Shown here piece after piece: positions 44,881-56,027 of a DNA stretch of 64,000 nucleotides. Under the pieces are notes generated by a model that saw only the letters and a program-made list of their open reading frames with translations, did no database searches and had not been told where the DNA came from. The stretch comes from Paguma larvata. Lineage: Eukaryota; Chordata; Mammalia; Carnivora; Viverridae. Both the position numbers and the translations under genes were made by a program. The stretch covers positions 125,726,414-125,790,413 of the forward strand of contig CM057824.1 in NCBI GenBank assembly GCA_030068075.1, given 5' to 3'. Positions within the stretch are counted from its first letter, which is position 1, and every line of letters starts with the position of its first letter.

Positions 44881-47029
44881 TGTCCCATTTTTCACTGACA
44901 ACTGTGAGTGCCTCTCTTTAACTTCAGTGGCCACAGAAGAATAGAAATGATGTGTGAGACAGAGAGCAAGATCTTGAGATTCCCCACTTCCTCAATTATC
45001 ATGATCTCCTGTAGCATGAGGAGACCAACACTGTTCTTAGACCCCAGCTATAGGGCTCATGCTTTAAACGGGTACACATTGGCTTTTATCTGACCAGATC
45101 CCTATTTTACAAGGCTAGAAGTCCTTGGGACCAAAGAGACTTGCCCACCCAGAGCTCACTCTATGCCTACTATTCTGGAGCATACTCTGGATCCTTGAGG
45201 TACTAGAAATTCTGCTAAGATTATCGTCAGGCTTTGTACATTTCTTCTTGGCTCTAGTCTCTGGGGAGTAAGTCATACTATCAGTGTGTATACCCCTAGG
45301 GCTGAGAGGTGGCCAAGACATGCTTATTTGTGAGTTTGGAGATGGGGGCTGGCATGGGGTATAGATGAAAGCTTAAATATGTGGGCTGGGATTTCCACAT
45401 AGGTGTGTTCAAAGTCATGAGGAAAGGAGTCAGTGGTGGGAGGAGAATGGAAAGTGGCCCAGAAACTGGGTCTTGCTTTCCCTTTGTCAACACATTTCAG
45501 TGTGGAACTAAGAACTCTAATGCTTCTCAATTCAAATGACCTAAGTCATTATAAAAGTATATTTGTCCAGGTTAAAGTATAGAATATATTATATTTAATA
45601 AGATTTTAGCACAGCAATATTTAGAATTATGATGTGGGGCCTCCATTTATACTTTTGCTCTGAACCCTGTGTCATGTGGTAGGCCTGGAGGAGGGTTCTG
45701 GAAACTGTTCCAAAAGTTAGCAAGTGTGCTAAAATGCTGAAAGGGCCAGGGGACTGCAAGATTTTGGGAGGGGGATAAGAACAAAACAGTGTTCAGTCCT
45801 TGTGAGTAGAGGGGAAGGCAGAGACCAGTTTGTAAGGGTGAAAGTGAAGAAAAAACAGTTATAGCAGCAGCCTCCAAGGTAGCAAAAGCAGAGGCTGACA
45901 ACCAATAACCATAGGCCATGCAGCAAGAGACATTTCAGCCATTTAATGGGAATTTGGAGGAACAAATGAAGATTGGAGCCGTCCCTACACATACACCCCA
46001 CACAGACAACACTATGATATTAGATGAGCTCCTCTTGTACCCTGCAGGATGGCAAAAAGACAAAGAAATCTTTTGAGAGATTAGAACAACCTTGCTAAGG
46101 AGATTAAACAATGAACTGAATAAATTTAAGCCCTGGATAGGAATAAATTTTTACCTCAAAGAGAATATGTTAAACAGGATGTGACCAGACTACCTTAAAA
46201 GTACATACTTTTATTTTATGAGTATGATTATTATTATTGTTATAATTATTTTGCTAGTGATCAAAGAAGAGAGATTCAGAGGTAAACTGAGATCACCTTT
46301 AGAAAACTAACGTCACTGCATTTCTGCGCATCAAATTAATTAATGCAAATGGACTGGTGATGCTCTGAAATAAATGCTCATGGATACATTCTGGAGAAAC
46401 TTGGGAAAATTGGTCCTTGCCAGCATATGGCATGAGAGCAGTACCATGATTATATGTCTTGGTAGCAAATAGCTCATTATATCATATCTCAACTGTATGT
46501 AAAGTCTAATTTCAAAGGATTCAGAAACTCTACCTGATGGACACAGGGACATTTTGAGACTCACAAAGTTTTGGAATACTCTGCCCTAAAGAGTAAGGTT
46601 GAAAGTGAAGCATGACTCTTAAGGGTATTTTGCTAGTGACTATTAACTATAAGGTCCTGGACAACACTTGCTACTCTCAGACTCACTGAGAGCCAAGGGA
46701 TATGATACAAAGTCTTTGGGCAGAGAGAAAAATGCCTTCTAAGGGAAGGTCTATTACATTATATGAACTGGATCTGATCAACAGGTAATAGTTCTGGGCA
46801 CTTTATTGTGTGGTACCAGGGGATTAGAGACATCTGAAATTGTTGCCAAACTTGGACCTATCAATCCTATAGATATAATTTTTTGACGTGATGTAGATCA
46901 TAGAGAAAGAGAAGGTAACATACAATTGTGATTACTTATTTTTTTTTCCATCTCGAGATAGCTGAGGATGTCAAGAAAAGATGTATGATTTGCTCCTACA
47001 GTATTTCATTGAAGACCTGAATATTCAAA
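44881..47029. other. Unassigned DNA
   Basis: More than 2 kb in which I recognised no repeat family, RNA gene or coding signal. Composition is balanced. A short attatt-rich run lies at about 46225-46250. It could be an old internal retroelement or plain intergenic DNA. Confidence 0.4.
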
Positions 47030-47130
47030 TAACTTTAGAACCTATACACAGTTATAAGCCCTAGGCAGTGGGAACAAAAACAGCAATAAAAGAAACACAG
47101 TTCCCTCACAAGGGTTTACTAGGAGTGGGA
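47030..47130 (-). repeat. L2 LINE 3' fragment
   Basis: gccctaggcagtgggaacaa, aaaaacagcaataaaaga and ttccctcacaagggttta fit the inverted L2 3' region. The segment is short and diverged. Confidence 0.5.
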
Positions 47131-48937
47131 ATGGCATCTAATGAGTGCTTAAAAAGATTTGCTTAAGTCATTGTATTTATTTTATTTTTATTATACTTAT
47201 ATTATTACATATTTTATATATAATAAATATACATATTTGGAAAAATGGATAAACTCAGGATTATTTTATCAGGGATTTGACAACTTCCATAAGTGCTTAG
47301 ATTATACAGAAAATACCTTTCTTCTATGTGTGTTTCTTATATATATTTATTTTGTTCAGGGAACTCTATTGTGGGAAGGGTTGTAGTTGGCCAGGATATA
47401 AGAACCCAGGAGATTGATTCCTACTAATCCCATCATCATATGAAAACCTTTTCCCGAAAATGATGGAGACGCTACAACCATTTCATTTTCATTTCGGGTA
47501 GAAAGCATGGCAATACAAAAGGCACAAACATCAGGCCTGGGGGGGAGTTGAGAAGGCATGGAATAGGTTTTATGGAATTTGGCATTGGTTGCTGGTAAGT
47601 TCTCACTGAATGATTGTCAAGCAGCATGAGAGTCCAGTGAGGAGAGAGTCCACAAATCCAAGGTGGCACCACTTCACATGTGGTGTGCTTTTCTCTATCA
47701 GCCCTCAGCAAACTGATTTTTTAGGGCACTGGAGATAGATTGTTGATTTGAGCTAGTGTTGGGGCTTCACTGGGTAGATGCTTCACATCAGAAGTTCTAG
47801 AGGCTGACAGGTCTGGCTTAACTGGGAGGTGCTGACCGATTGAAAAACAATGGAATGGTCAAGGTGGTATAAGATGGTATTAGGTCAATTGGCAGAAGGG
47901 AGTAAGGGATGGAGAGAACAGCAATGTCAAGAGGATTTGGTCCATGAATAGGATGCACATTTCAGACATGGAGTATTTTGGGATGATTTCAAAGGCCACT
48001 GTGTGCCTATATGTGAAAGGTATTTCAAATACAGGGGAAAGGGAAGATTTGGAGTTAAAGATGAAACTGTGAGGAAAATGTGCTGGAAATATCACCTGAA
48101 TGGCTATTTAACTTAACCAGAGTAATAGCAGAAGTTAAGAAATTGACAAGTTAAAAGGAAATATGTGGGCCAGGGGCCCAAACTGGATGTTAGTAAAAAC
48201 AAAGAGAATAGCTAGTTGACATCAGCCCCAAAGGGCAGATTTTGACATGTAAGGGAATAATGGTTTAGTGTAAAAGTTTCAACGGAGGAAGGAGGAAATA
48301 ACCACCATCCTTTTTCTTTTTAAAGGTCTGCACGGGAAATGCTAGCCTTGGGGACTATTAGATTTTCGTGAAGTCAAGAAGGTACAAGAAGGTACAGTGG
48401 AGGGGTTTTGTTGTCACAGAATGGGGAATGCGGAGGCCATGATGGTAAAAGGCAAGAGAGAAATGCATAGGCAGAAGTGAAGTTAGGGACTGAGAGTAGG
48501 GGAGAGGGTAAATGGGCAAAGGGACTTGAACGTCGGGCAGGGACTGGGAATAAACAAGGGTGTGAGGTCTGGTAGGATTAGCTGCTCTCCAGGTTCCAAG
48601 TAGAGCAGAGGTACAGAGTGGTTTCCTACCCTTGTTGGCTCAGACCCCTGGGGGTGTTGCCAGAGGCCTCATGATTTGCAAATTGTGATTTTTTTTTCAG
48701 CTTTCCAAACAGAATCTTGGTGGGAAGTTCCTGTGGTGCCTTTGAAGAGATCCTAGTTCAGGCATATGCAGATAAGGAAGAGTGTCCTTGACTCTACATG
48801 TCCTTCAGGGCTCTACATGTCCTCAGTGTTCCTAAGGGATGGAATGGTTTTGAACTCTCTGAAAAGCTGCCTGTAGCTTGACTCAGTAGCCCGTTTGAAG
48901 AAATTCTAGCTAGGGATACAAGGGTATAGCTTGTTTA
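47131..48937. other. Unassigned DNA with an AT-rich start
   Basis: 47165-47240 is almost pure A/T. The rest is purine-leaning with no family I can name. A 13-bp word ctctacatgtcct repeats with a 19-bp period at 48792 and 48811. Confidence 0.4.
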
Positions 48938-48950
48938 CCAGTACACTTTT

Positions 48951-48971
48951 TTTTCTTTAATCTTTATTTTT

Positions 48972-49003
<32 letters not shown>

Positions 49004-49157
49004 ACGTCAGCGGGGGAGGGGCAGAAGAGAAAGGGAGACACAGAATCTGAAGTGAGCTGTCAGCCCAGAGCCCAATGTGGGGCTCAAACTCGTGAACTGC
49101 GAGCTCATGACCTGAGCTCAAGTTGGATGCTTAACTGACTGAGCCACCCAGGTGCCC
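48951..49157 (-). repeat. SINEC_Fc-type CanSINE
   Basis: An inverted copy with a GA run, tgagctgtcagcccagagcc, atgtggggctcaaactcgtg and terminal gagccacccaggtgcccc. A target-site duplication is visible: ccagtacactttt (48938-48950) and ccagtccactttt (49158-49170), with one mismatch. A few bases are missing from the body around 49050. Confidence 0.96.
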
Positions 49158-49170
49158 CCAGTCCACTTTT

Positions 49171-49724
49171 AAAATGTCACTGCTCAAGAGACCAAGGCCC
49201 TTCTAAGGAGGTTCTTAAGCACCATTGTTCACCCTTCTCGTCTTTGAAGTCTGAGCTAAAATGTGAGCTCATTGGTTGAACTACTACCAACCGAATCACT
49301 TTAACTAAATTCAAAGGAGAGAGCTGCAGAAAAAAACGACAGAATTGTAAAAAATACTAACACGGACTAACTACTTTGACTAAACCTCAGGTCCACATTT
49401 GTCAGTTTTCTTCCACGCAAGATTTTTTCTAAGTAGGCCTGTGGAGGGAGACTTGGAACTTTAGGATTCAGGATTTTAAGTGGTTGGTGAGAGAGAAAAT
49501 AAGAGGGAAGAAAGACAGAAAGAGGAAGAGAGAAAGGGAGAAAGAGCACTTATCATAGGTGAAACTGTCATTAGTATGGAGCTAAGGGGTTTTTTTCAAT
49601 CCTTTCACCATCCTGGAAGCCAAGAGTGTTCTGGATACAAAACAAAACAAAAACAAAACAAAACAAAACAAAAAAACACAAAAAACCCACAACTCCTTTG
49701 TTATGCAGGATAACTCAATTTGAA
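49171..49724. other. Unique DNA with GA-rich and AAAAC-rich tracts
   Basis: It holds a purine tract at about 49487-49545 (gaga, gaaag, ggaag units) and the AAAAC repeat annotated separately. A 77-codon frame across them reflects low complexity. Confidence 0.55.
49636..49690. repeat. (AAAAC)n low-complexity repeat
   Basis: About ten aaaac or aaac units. It is A-rich enough to be a retroposon tail, but no body is recognisable upstream. Confidence 0.93.
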
Positions 49725-50010
49725 ATAAATATACATGGATTTAAAATAATGCATTAATTTAAATTCTCTAGGTGGAACTACTTTGATGGAAATTTACCTA
49801 AAAAAGCAACAAATCATTTGCCTCTGCATCTAATCAGCCAATCAGACACCCCCATGCTGATTACTTAATAAACTAGAATTTTAATGCAAAAATTTATGAT
49901 TATCTACAATTCTTCTGGCCCCTGGCTCCCCACAACCCAACCACTTTGCTTACAATTCTTAACAAATTAATCTTTTCTTGAATCATATAACAGATTGTGT
50001 TAATCAAAAC
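49725..50010. promoter_or_regulatory. Candidate conserved non-coding block
   Basis: AT-rich but non-repetitive, with closely packed homeodomain and PBX-like words: tgcattaatttaaatt (49750), taatcagccaatcag (49831-49845, including a CCAAT word), tgattacttaataaact (49858), taatgcaaaaattt (49883) and acaaattaatctttt (49963). This texture is typical of deeply conserved elements, but conservation cannot be seen from a single sequence. Confidence 0.25.
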
Positions 50011-50599
50011 GGAATTCCTGCCCCAAATATCTCAGAGCAGCTTGCAAAGCGTGCAGTTAAGCAGCAAAGCATGCACCACATTGATGACTAACCAAGTGTT
50101 TCTCTTTTCACTATCAAGAAGAAAATAATACAGGTACATGTATGAAAAGGAAATAAAAGCCCAGAGCCTGCCGGTCTCATGGCAAAGACTAAAGAAAGGG
50201 AGAAAGCCCACAGAGTGGTCTATTTCACTGAAGTTGCAAGGGAGACTCTTCACCGTGGGAACATTGGTCCAGTTTTGAGTGGGAAAGTGAGACAAGGTGG
50301 GTGGTCCTGGGCTAGACTTTCATCTCCTAGTGGAATTCAAGTGCGGAATAAAACTGAGGAAGTGTGGGTCTTACCAGAGGTCCAAATAGAGCCTAAGTTA
50401 CATGTGTATGAGATTTTTGGAAGGGGCCTACTTTAGCTAAACAGTTAATTTTTTTTCTAGTGAAGGATATGTTGACTACATAATTAACTATTTACAAAAT
50501 AGCATAGCAATTTTCACGAAGTGAATGAATCCTATCTGTGTCTCATTTTAAAAGTAATAAGCATGATTTTTTATAATCCATGTATATTAGTTAGAATGA
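50011..50599. other. Unique DNA, nothing recognised
   Basis: No transposon was recognised. Overlapping frames of 85-87 codons lie on opposite strands at 50032-50436, with no domain in either. Confidence 0.5.
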
Positions 50600-50740
50600 T
50601 TCTACCCTGCAGAATAATAGGACCTATTTCATGGAATTGATCTGAGAAATCATCGAGCTGATACATACAAAGAATGTGAAATCGTGTCTAGTTCCCAGAA
50701 GTATACAACAAACTTGAGTTATCATTATCATTGTAGCTGG
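50600..50740 (+). repeat. MIR SINE 3' part
   Basis: ctgcagaataataggaccta, ttcatggaattgatctgaga, gtgtctagttcccagaagt and tgagttatcattatcattg follow the plus-strand MIR 3' half. Confidence 0.6.
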
Positions 50741-50744
50741 TATA

Positions 50745-50870
50745 TAACCCCCTTCTTACAAAAGAGGAGCTTGAATTTCAGAGCATTTAAGTGACTTGCA
50801 AAAGATACAAATTAAATCACTGGATTGAGAGTGCTGCCAGGTCATATTGAAATTACCTGAACTATTGGCC
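50745..50870 (-). repeat. MIR SINE fragment
   Basis: taacccccttcttacaaaag, aggagcttgaatttcagagc, taagtgacttgcaaaagat and attgagagtgctgccagg resemble the inverted MIR core. It lies tail to tail with the plus-strand MIR just upstream. Confidence 0.5.
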
Positions 50871-51337
50871 TACTCCTAAATCTGTTTCCAAACTCATAAA
50901 TACAAAGCCATAATTGAAACAGACTCACATGTGGGTGGTCACAAGAGACGCTGAACAGAATGTTGTCAAATGCATTTTACACTAAATGCCGCTACAGCAG
51001 CAACAAAGTTTGAGACCTAATCTGCTCATCCTCATAATTCAGACCTTTCGCTGATGTCTGGAAACTTTGCAAGAAGGATCCTTCAACGGTCTGTTTGCAT
51101 GAGTGACCAGAGACCAGCAAGTAGAAGAATTCATTGTGAGAAAACGGAAATTCAAGATGCACACAACTGGTTCCATAATTGGCTGTAGTCAGAAGGTGGG
51201 GGGGCAGGTCCGACCTCCCCACCCCCGCAACTCTGTCCAAGAGAAGAGAAGAAAGCAGTAATAAAATCTCGGGATCAGAAACATCGCTATGAGCTAGTTA
51301 GAGTAAAGTCTAGCCATGGACACTCAGTAATAGAATA
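50871..51337. other. Unique DNA, nothing recognised
   Basis: No repeat or gene signal was seen. Confidence 0.5.
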
Positions 51338-51760
51338 CAGCAGTTCCCCCTTATCCACAGGGGATATGTTCCAAGACTCCCGACGGATACCTGAAACTAA
51401 AGAGAGTACTGAACCATTTACAGATAGATGTATATAACAAACTTTAATTTGCAAATTAGATGTAGGAAGGGATTAACAGTAACAAAAAATGAAATAGAAC
51501 AATTACAACAATATACTATAATAAAAGTTACACGAATGTGGTCTCTCCTTCTCAAAATATCTTATGGTATTGTATTTGCCCTTCTTGTGCTGACATGAGA
51601 TGATAAAATGCCTCTGTCATGAGATGAAGTGAGGTGAATGACATAGGCATTGGACTTAGTGTTAAGCTACCGTTGACCTTCTGACCATATACTTCCAACA
51701 CAGCTGACCATGGGTAACCAAAACTGTGGAAAGTAAAACTATGGATAAGGGGTATGGCTG
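51338..51760. mobile_element. Non-autonomous Tigger-type (TcMar) DNA transposon, near complete
   Basis: It begins cagcagttcccccttatcc and ends ggataaggggtatggctg, so the two ends are imperfect terminal inverted repeats. TA dinucleotides flank both ends (51336-51337 and 51761-51762), the expected TA target duplication. Internal words tcccgacggatacctgaaac, tacaacaatatactataata and tgagatgaagtgaggtgaat match the Tigger family. At 423 bp it is a deletion derivative without transposase. The subfamily was not assigned. Confidence 0.93.
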
Positions 51761-52184
51761 TAGTATTTACAGCATATAGACTAGAGTGGAGGATGTTTGT
51801 CACTTTGGAAGAAGTAGCTGGAGAACAGGTCGGCATTCAGAAAAACAGAAGAGAGGCCTAAACACATCACGGGAGCATCAGGAGAGGTTCTGAAAGCCCT
51901 GGAAAGAAAGTCACAAGGGTTTTCACTGTCAGGATACCAAAGTGAAAACTTGGGTTCCATCGAGTCCACATTCTAAGATGGAAAGGGAAATAGTGGATAC
52001 CTCATGTTAGACAGGAGCGATGCATTCAGGAGCACACATAAAATGGGAGCCTCCTTAACAAATTAGAGGCATTTGAAAGGGGTTGGAGTTTCTATAGTTC
52101 TGTATATGAGAGATGCATCAAATTCTATTTAAACATTATTATGATTTTTCCAAAGGCTGTGGGCATGCAAATTAATTTTTATGT
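51761..52184. other. Unique DNA, nothing recognised
   Basis: No repeat or gene signal was seen. Confidence 0.5.
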
Positions 52185-52345
52185 TAACTTATTGAGCAGA
52201 GCTATGCTAGGCACTGTGGAGAGGTCTGGAAATAAAAGAATTACAATTTTTGTTCTCCATGGGTTACAGCCTTATGGTGGAATATAAGCTCTATGGAGGC
52301 AGGTCCTTTATCCATTTTGCTGATTTTTTGTATTTTAGGACTAAA
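52185..52345. repeat. Two abutting L2 LINE 3' fragments in opposite orientation
   Basis: ttattgagcagagctatgct, aggcactgtggagagg and tgttctccatgggttacagc read as inverted L2. From about 52283 aatataagctctatggaggc and aggtcctttatccattttgc read as plus-strand L2. This is either two insertions or a local inversion. Confidence 0.5.
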
Positions 52346-52435
52346 AAGGAGTCCCTAGGAGAGAAGAAGAAATTATCAATTTGTTGAAATAATTTTTAAA
52401 TGATATCAGTTAGTTTAGTAAGAATCATAAAGAGT

Positions 52436-52731
52436 GATATCTATTATACTGCTAGATATGTATCCAAGGGAACTGAAAACATATGTCCACATAAAAACTT
52501 GTATACAAATGTTCATGGTAGCATTATTCATAGTAGCCAAAAAGTAAGAGCAACCCAATGTCTATCAGTTGATGAATAGAGAAATAAAATGTAATATATC
52601 TACAGAATGGAATATTCTTCATCCATGAAAAGGAATGAAGTACTGATTTATGCAAAATGGATGAAATTTTTTTTTAATGTTTATTTATTTTTTCGAGAGA
52701 GAGACCGAGCACAAGCAGAGGAGGGATATAG

Positions 52732-52770
<39 letters not shown>

Positions 52771-53255
52771 GAATATGAAGCAGGGTCCAGCCTCCGAGCT
52801 GTCAGCACAGAGCCTGACATGGGACTTGAACCCACAAACTGTGAGATCATGACCTTAGCCCTAGTCAGATGCTTAACTGACTGAGATACTCAGGCATCCC
52901 CATGGATGAACCTTGAAAATATTACACTAAATGAAAGAGGTCAGTCACAAAACCACATATCGTATGATTCCATTTATATTAAACGTCCCTAATATGCAAA
53001 TCCATACAGAGAAAATGTATATCATGATTGCCAGGGGTTTAGAGGAGAGGAGTGGGAATGGGGGCTGACTACTAATGGATACAGATTTTCTTTTTGGGGT
53101 GATGAAATGTTTCCAAAGTATATAGTGGTCATGGTTGCACAACTCTGTGATTATACTAAAAATCATTGAATTGTAGATTGATTTTGAGTGAATTTTGATT
53201 CATTTTGAATGAATGAATTGCATGGTATGTGAATTATGAATTATATATGAATTAA
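52436..53255 (+). mobile_element. L1M LINE 3' end, split by a SINE
   Basis: ccaagggaactgaaaacata, gttcatggtagcattattca, gaatggaatattcttcatcc, atggatgaaccttgaaaata, cgtatgattccatttatat, gattgccaggggtttagag, tttttggggtgatgaaatg and ggttgcacaactctgtgatt follow the plus-strand 3' end of an L1M element. A SINE interrupts it at 52666-52901. The final 3' part (gcatggtatgtgaattatg) is reached at about 53220-53240, after a small AT-rich expansion at 53187-53218. It is a dead 5'-truncated copy. Confidence 0.92.
52666..52901 (-). repeat. SINEC_Fc-type CanSINE within L1, with an (AC)n expansion
   Basis: Inverted tail tttttttttaatgtttattt, gagctgtcagcacagagcct, ctgtgagatcatgaccttag and terminal gatactcaggcatcccc. 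The target-site duplication atggatgaa lies at 52657-52665 and 52902-52910. An (AC)n run of about 40 bp at 52731-52770 sits where other copies carry a GA-rich stretch. Confidence 0.95.
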
Positions 53256-53648
53256 GAGACAGAGACAGAAAGAGAAAGACTGAATATCTGTAGGTTACTG
53301 GGGGAACATGTGACTGTGCCACTACAGACCAAGGCAAAGGTAAATCATTCCTAACTTCAACTTTAAGTTAGAGGATGTTTGAAATGATGCTCTTACAGAG
53401 ATTTGCCACAGATGCAAAATGAGAGGAAACTCTCATTCAAAAGTGATTTCTCAAATCTCCCTTCCTCACACCTGGTGTCACGTGGCCTCTATCTGCAGAT
53501 TCAGTCCTTCCCCAAGATCTAAAATCATTTTGATATTGATTAGGGGACATTTGTTGAACTCAAGTTCAATATTCCAAGGCCTTAGCATGATTTCTGCCTT
53601 TCTGCTAGTTGGGTTCTGATCTAGCATATCCATGTAAGCCTCATTCTT
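53256..53648. other. Unique DNA, nothing recognised
   Basis: It starts with a short gagacaga run. No transposon or gene was seen. Confidence 0.5.
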
Positions 53649-53869
53649 TTTTTTTTTTTTTAATTTTTTAACGTTTATTTATTATTGACAGACAGAGAGA
53701 CAGAGCATGAGCATGGGAGAGGCAGAGAGAGGGAGACACAGAATCCAAAGCAGGCTCCAGGATCTGAGCTGTCAGCACAGAGCCCAACGCGGGGCTCGAA
53801 CTCACAAACTGTGAGATGATGACCTGAGCTGAAGTCGGACGCCCAACCGACTGAGCCACCCAGGTGCCC
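53649..53869 (-). repeat. Young SINEC_Fc-type CanSINE
   Basis: An inverted, well-preserved copy: aacgtttatttattattgac, gatctgagctgtcagcacag, gcggggctcgaactcacaaa, gctgaagtcggacgcccaac and terminal gagccacccaggtgcccc. An exact 10-bp target-site duplication, cctcattctt, flanks it (53639-53648 and 53870-53879). Several CpG sites survive, which also points to recent insertion. Confidence 0.97.
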
Positions 53870-54384
53870 CCTCATTCTTGAGTCTAAATCCCCAAGTCAC
53901 CCTTGCATTTCTGGGCTCATGCCTTTTTCTCTTAAACCTAATCCCTTACCCTAAGACTGAGTATATTTGGACTGAGGTCTCACCTGGATTTTCAGGCTTT
54001 TCTAGGCATAAATATTTGGTTCTTGACTATGATTGAGTCTTGGACAGACTTTCCAGATGCCAATCCTTATTCAGTACTTCTTCTTGCCATGCCTTGTCAT
54101 ATTATTGGACTTTGTGATGCCATGTGCTTACCCAGATGCCCTCCACCCATCTGTGTCTTTCAAGACACAGCATTCCAGGGGTCTGACTGGGCTCACTTCC
54201 ACCACTGTTGAACTTGCCTTCTTCCTCCCTGCTTCTTCAGTTCCACAACACAGGTTCCAGAGCATCCCAGTGACATCAATCCTGGTACGACTAACTTTTT
54301 TTTCTACCTAGATGTCATCAGAATAATTTTGTTTTGACAAAAATTTACTTTTCATCCAATTTATCTTTTTCTAAAGATTCAACA
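53870..54384. other. Unique DNA, nothing recognised
   Basis: No repeat or gene signal was seen. Overlapping 62- and 92-codon plus-strand frames at 54023-54311 have no domain. Confidence 0.45.
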
Positions 54385-54482
54385 GATATCCATGTATTTA
54401 TTCAACATTGAGGGCTTACTATGAGAGATACTGTCATAGGTGTTGAATATACAAAGCTAAAAAAGTAAAGCTCCTACCTGAA
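54385..54482 (-). repeat. L2 LINE 3' end
   Basis: tgtatttattcaacattgag, ggcttactatgagagatact, cataggtgttgaatatacaa and aaagctcctacctgaaat fit the inverted L2 3' terminus. Confidence 0.7.
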
Positions 54483-54488
54483 ATAATG

Positions 54489-54705
54489 AGGATGATGATA
54501 ATCACAACTAGTATCGTTGAGCACTTACTAAGTGTAGTTACTAGACCAAGTGGTAGAGCTTCACTATGTCATATATGTTTTACAACAACCTTTTACTGTA
54601 GGTTCTCATATTATTTGCATTTTGAAGATGAGAAAGCCAAGACATGGGGAGTTACATGCCCAGGATTCAACTCTTAGACTATCTAATTCTTAATGCCAAG
54701 TTCTT
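54489..54705 (-). repeat. MIR SINE
   Basis: tgagcacttactaagtgtag, tttacaacaaccttttactg, atttgcattttgaagatgag, aaagccaagacatggggagt and ttcttaatgccaagttctta follow the inverted MIR consensus. Nearly full length. Confidence 0.88.
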
Positions 54706-55469
54706 AATCAACATGAGAACCTAGATTCTAATAAGAATCCAAACTACTGTATTCAGATATCACAAAGCAATCTTATATTAAGATAACATTTGATCTTGAA
54801 ATGTATACATAAAAAGCTATGAACAGACTTCCTACTCTCATTCCTAAGATGACCTATCCAGGGTTAAGAACTAAGGTTTCACAAGATAAGGGCTGATACC
54901 ATAGGTCAAGTTCAATAATGTTATCAAATCAGGAGTAGCAGGTGAGTCCTAGATGTACAAACAACACACGGGTTCAAAATATGAGAAATCCAAAGACTAA
55001 ATCACAGACCTGTTTGAACTAGTATTTCTGCATCTAGACAGGGGCTCTGAAAAGCAGACATTGGGGAACCTAGGTGAGCCAGGAGTTCTGTAATTTGAAG
55101 AAATTTTCAGGATTCCTCCCAGACCTAGTCCGATCACAGTGAGACAAGCCATGGGTAAAGACAAGCAGGCCACCCGATTGGAATGGGGAAGTGAAGAGAG
55201 CAAGTATTTCTAACAAATAATGTTACAATTTAATAATACAGCCTTCCATTATTAGAGAGACCAGCCTATATCTGAAACCAGCAAATTGGATTCCACTAAG
55301 TTACTCTTTTTGACTTGGCCAAAAAAGGAAGAAAAATAAACATCAAAAGAACAAGAAAGATTATTAAAGTGAGTTAAAGCAACATTAGTGGTATCATAGA
55401 ATATTCAACAGCAGAAATAATAAATAGTATTGAAATTCATGCCAAGCAACATTTCACTGCTTTTAGTAC
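54706..55469. other. Unique DNA, nothing recognised
   Basis: AT-rich, without identifiable repeats or coding signal. Confidence 0.5.
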
Positions 55470-56027
55470 ATTGTATTTTCCAAAGACGTCCACAACAGTA
55501 TCTTTCATCCCCTAAGTTCTTCTAGAGCCTGCTACTCCTTCATCAAGAGGTGGAGTCTAAATCCCCTTCTTTGAAAAGAAGTGAGCTTGTTGTTTCTTTG
55601 TAACCAATGGATTGTGGCAGAAGTAATGTTATATGATTTGTTAGGTCACAAAAGGCAATGTGCCTTTTATCTTGTTAGCAGGAACACTCATGTTTTACAG
55701 CGCTGAGATGCCATATAAGAATACAACTGTCCCGAGACTGCCACGCTGGCAAGCTACCTGTGGATGTTCTGGTCAAAACACTGCAGCTGAGCTCCAGACA
55801 ACAGTCAGCTTCAACTGCCAGCCCTGTGAATGCACTGTCTTGGCCATCCAGTCCAGTTGAGCTTTCGAGTGGTGGCAGTAATAACCAACAACCGGCTGCA
55901 ATTTCATGAGAATACCCAAGCAAGGACTGCCTGGTGAAGAGTTCACAAATCCTCGACTCATAAAATTGTGAGCAAACAACACCAGTCATGTTAAACTACT
56001 GCTATGCAGCAATAGTAACCTGAACAC
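55470..56027 (+). mobile_element. Solo MaLR LTR (MLT1-like, longer subtype)
   Basis: tctagagcctgctactcctt, catcaagaggtggagtctaa, taaccaatggattgtggcag, tgccatataagaatacaact, gcagctgagctccagacaac, ttggccatccagtccagttg and tatgcagcaatagtaacctg follow the plus-strand order of an MLT1-class LTR. It has no internal region. Open frames of about 66-104 codons across it are by-products. Confidence 0.9.

Noticed and set aside
48792..48823. 13-bp word ctctacatgtcct repeated with a 19-bp period
   Set aside because: Only two copies, with no wider structure. Probably minor slippage.
55660..55989. Frames of 66-104 codons near 55.7-56.0 kb
   Set aside because: They lie entirely inside an MLT1-like LTR, which has no coding capacity.
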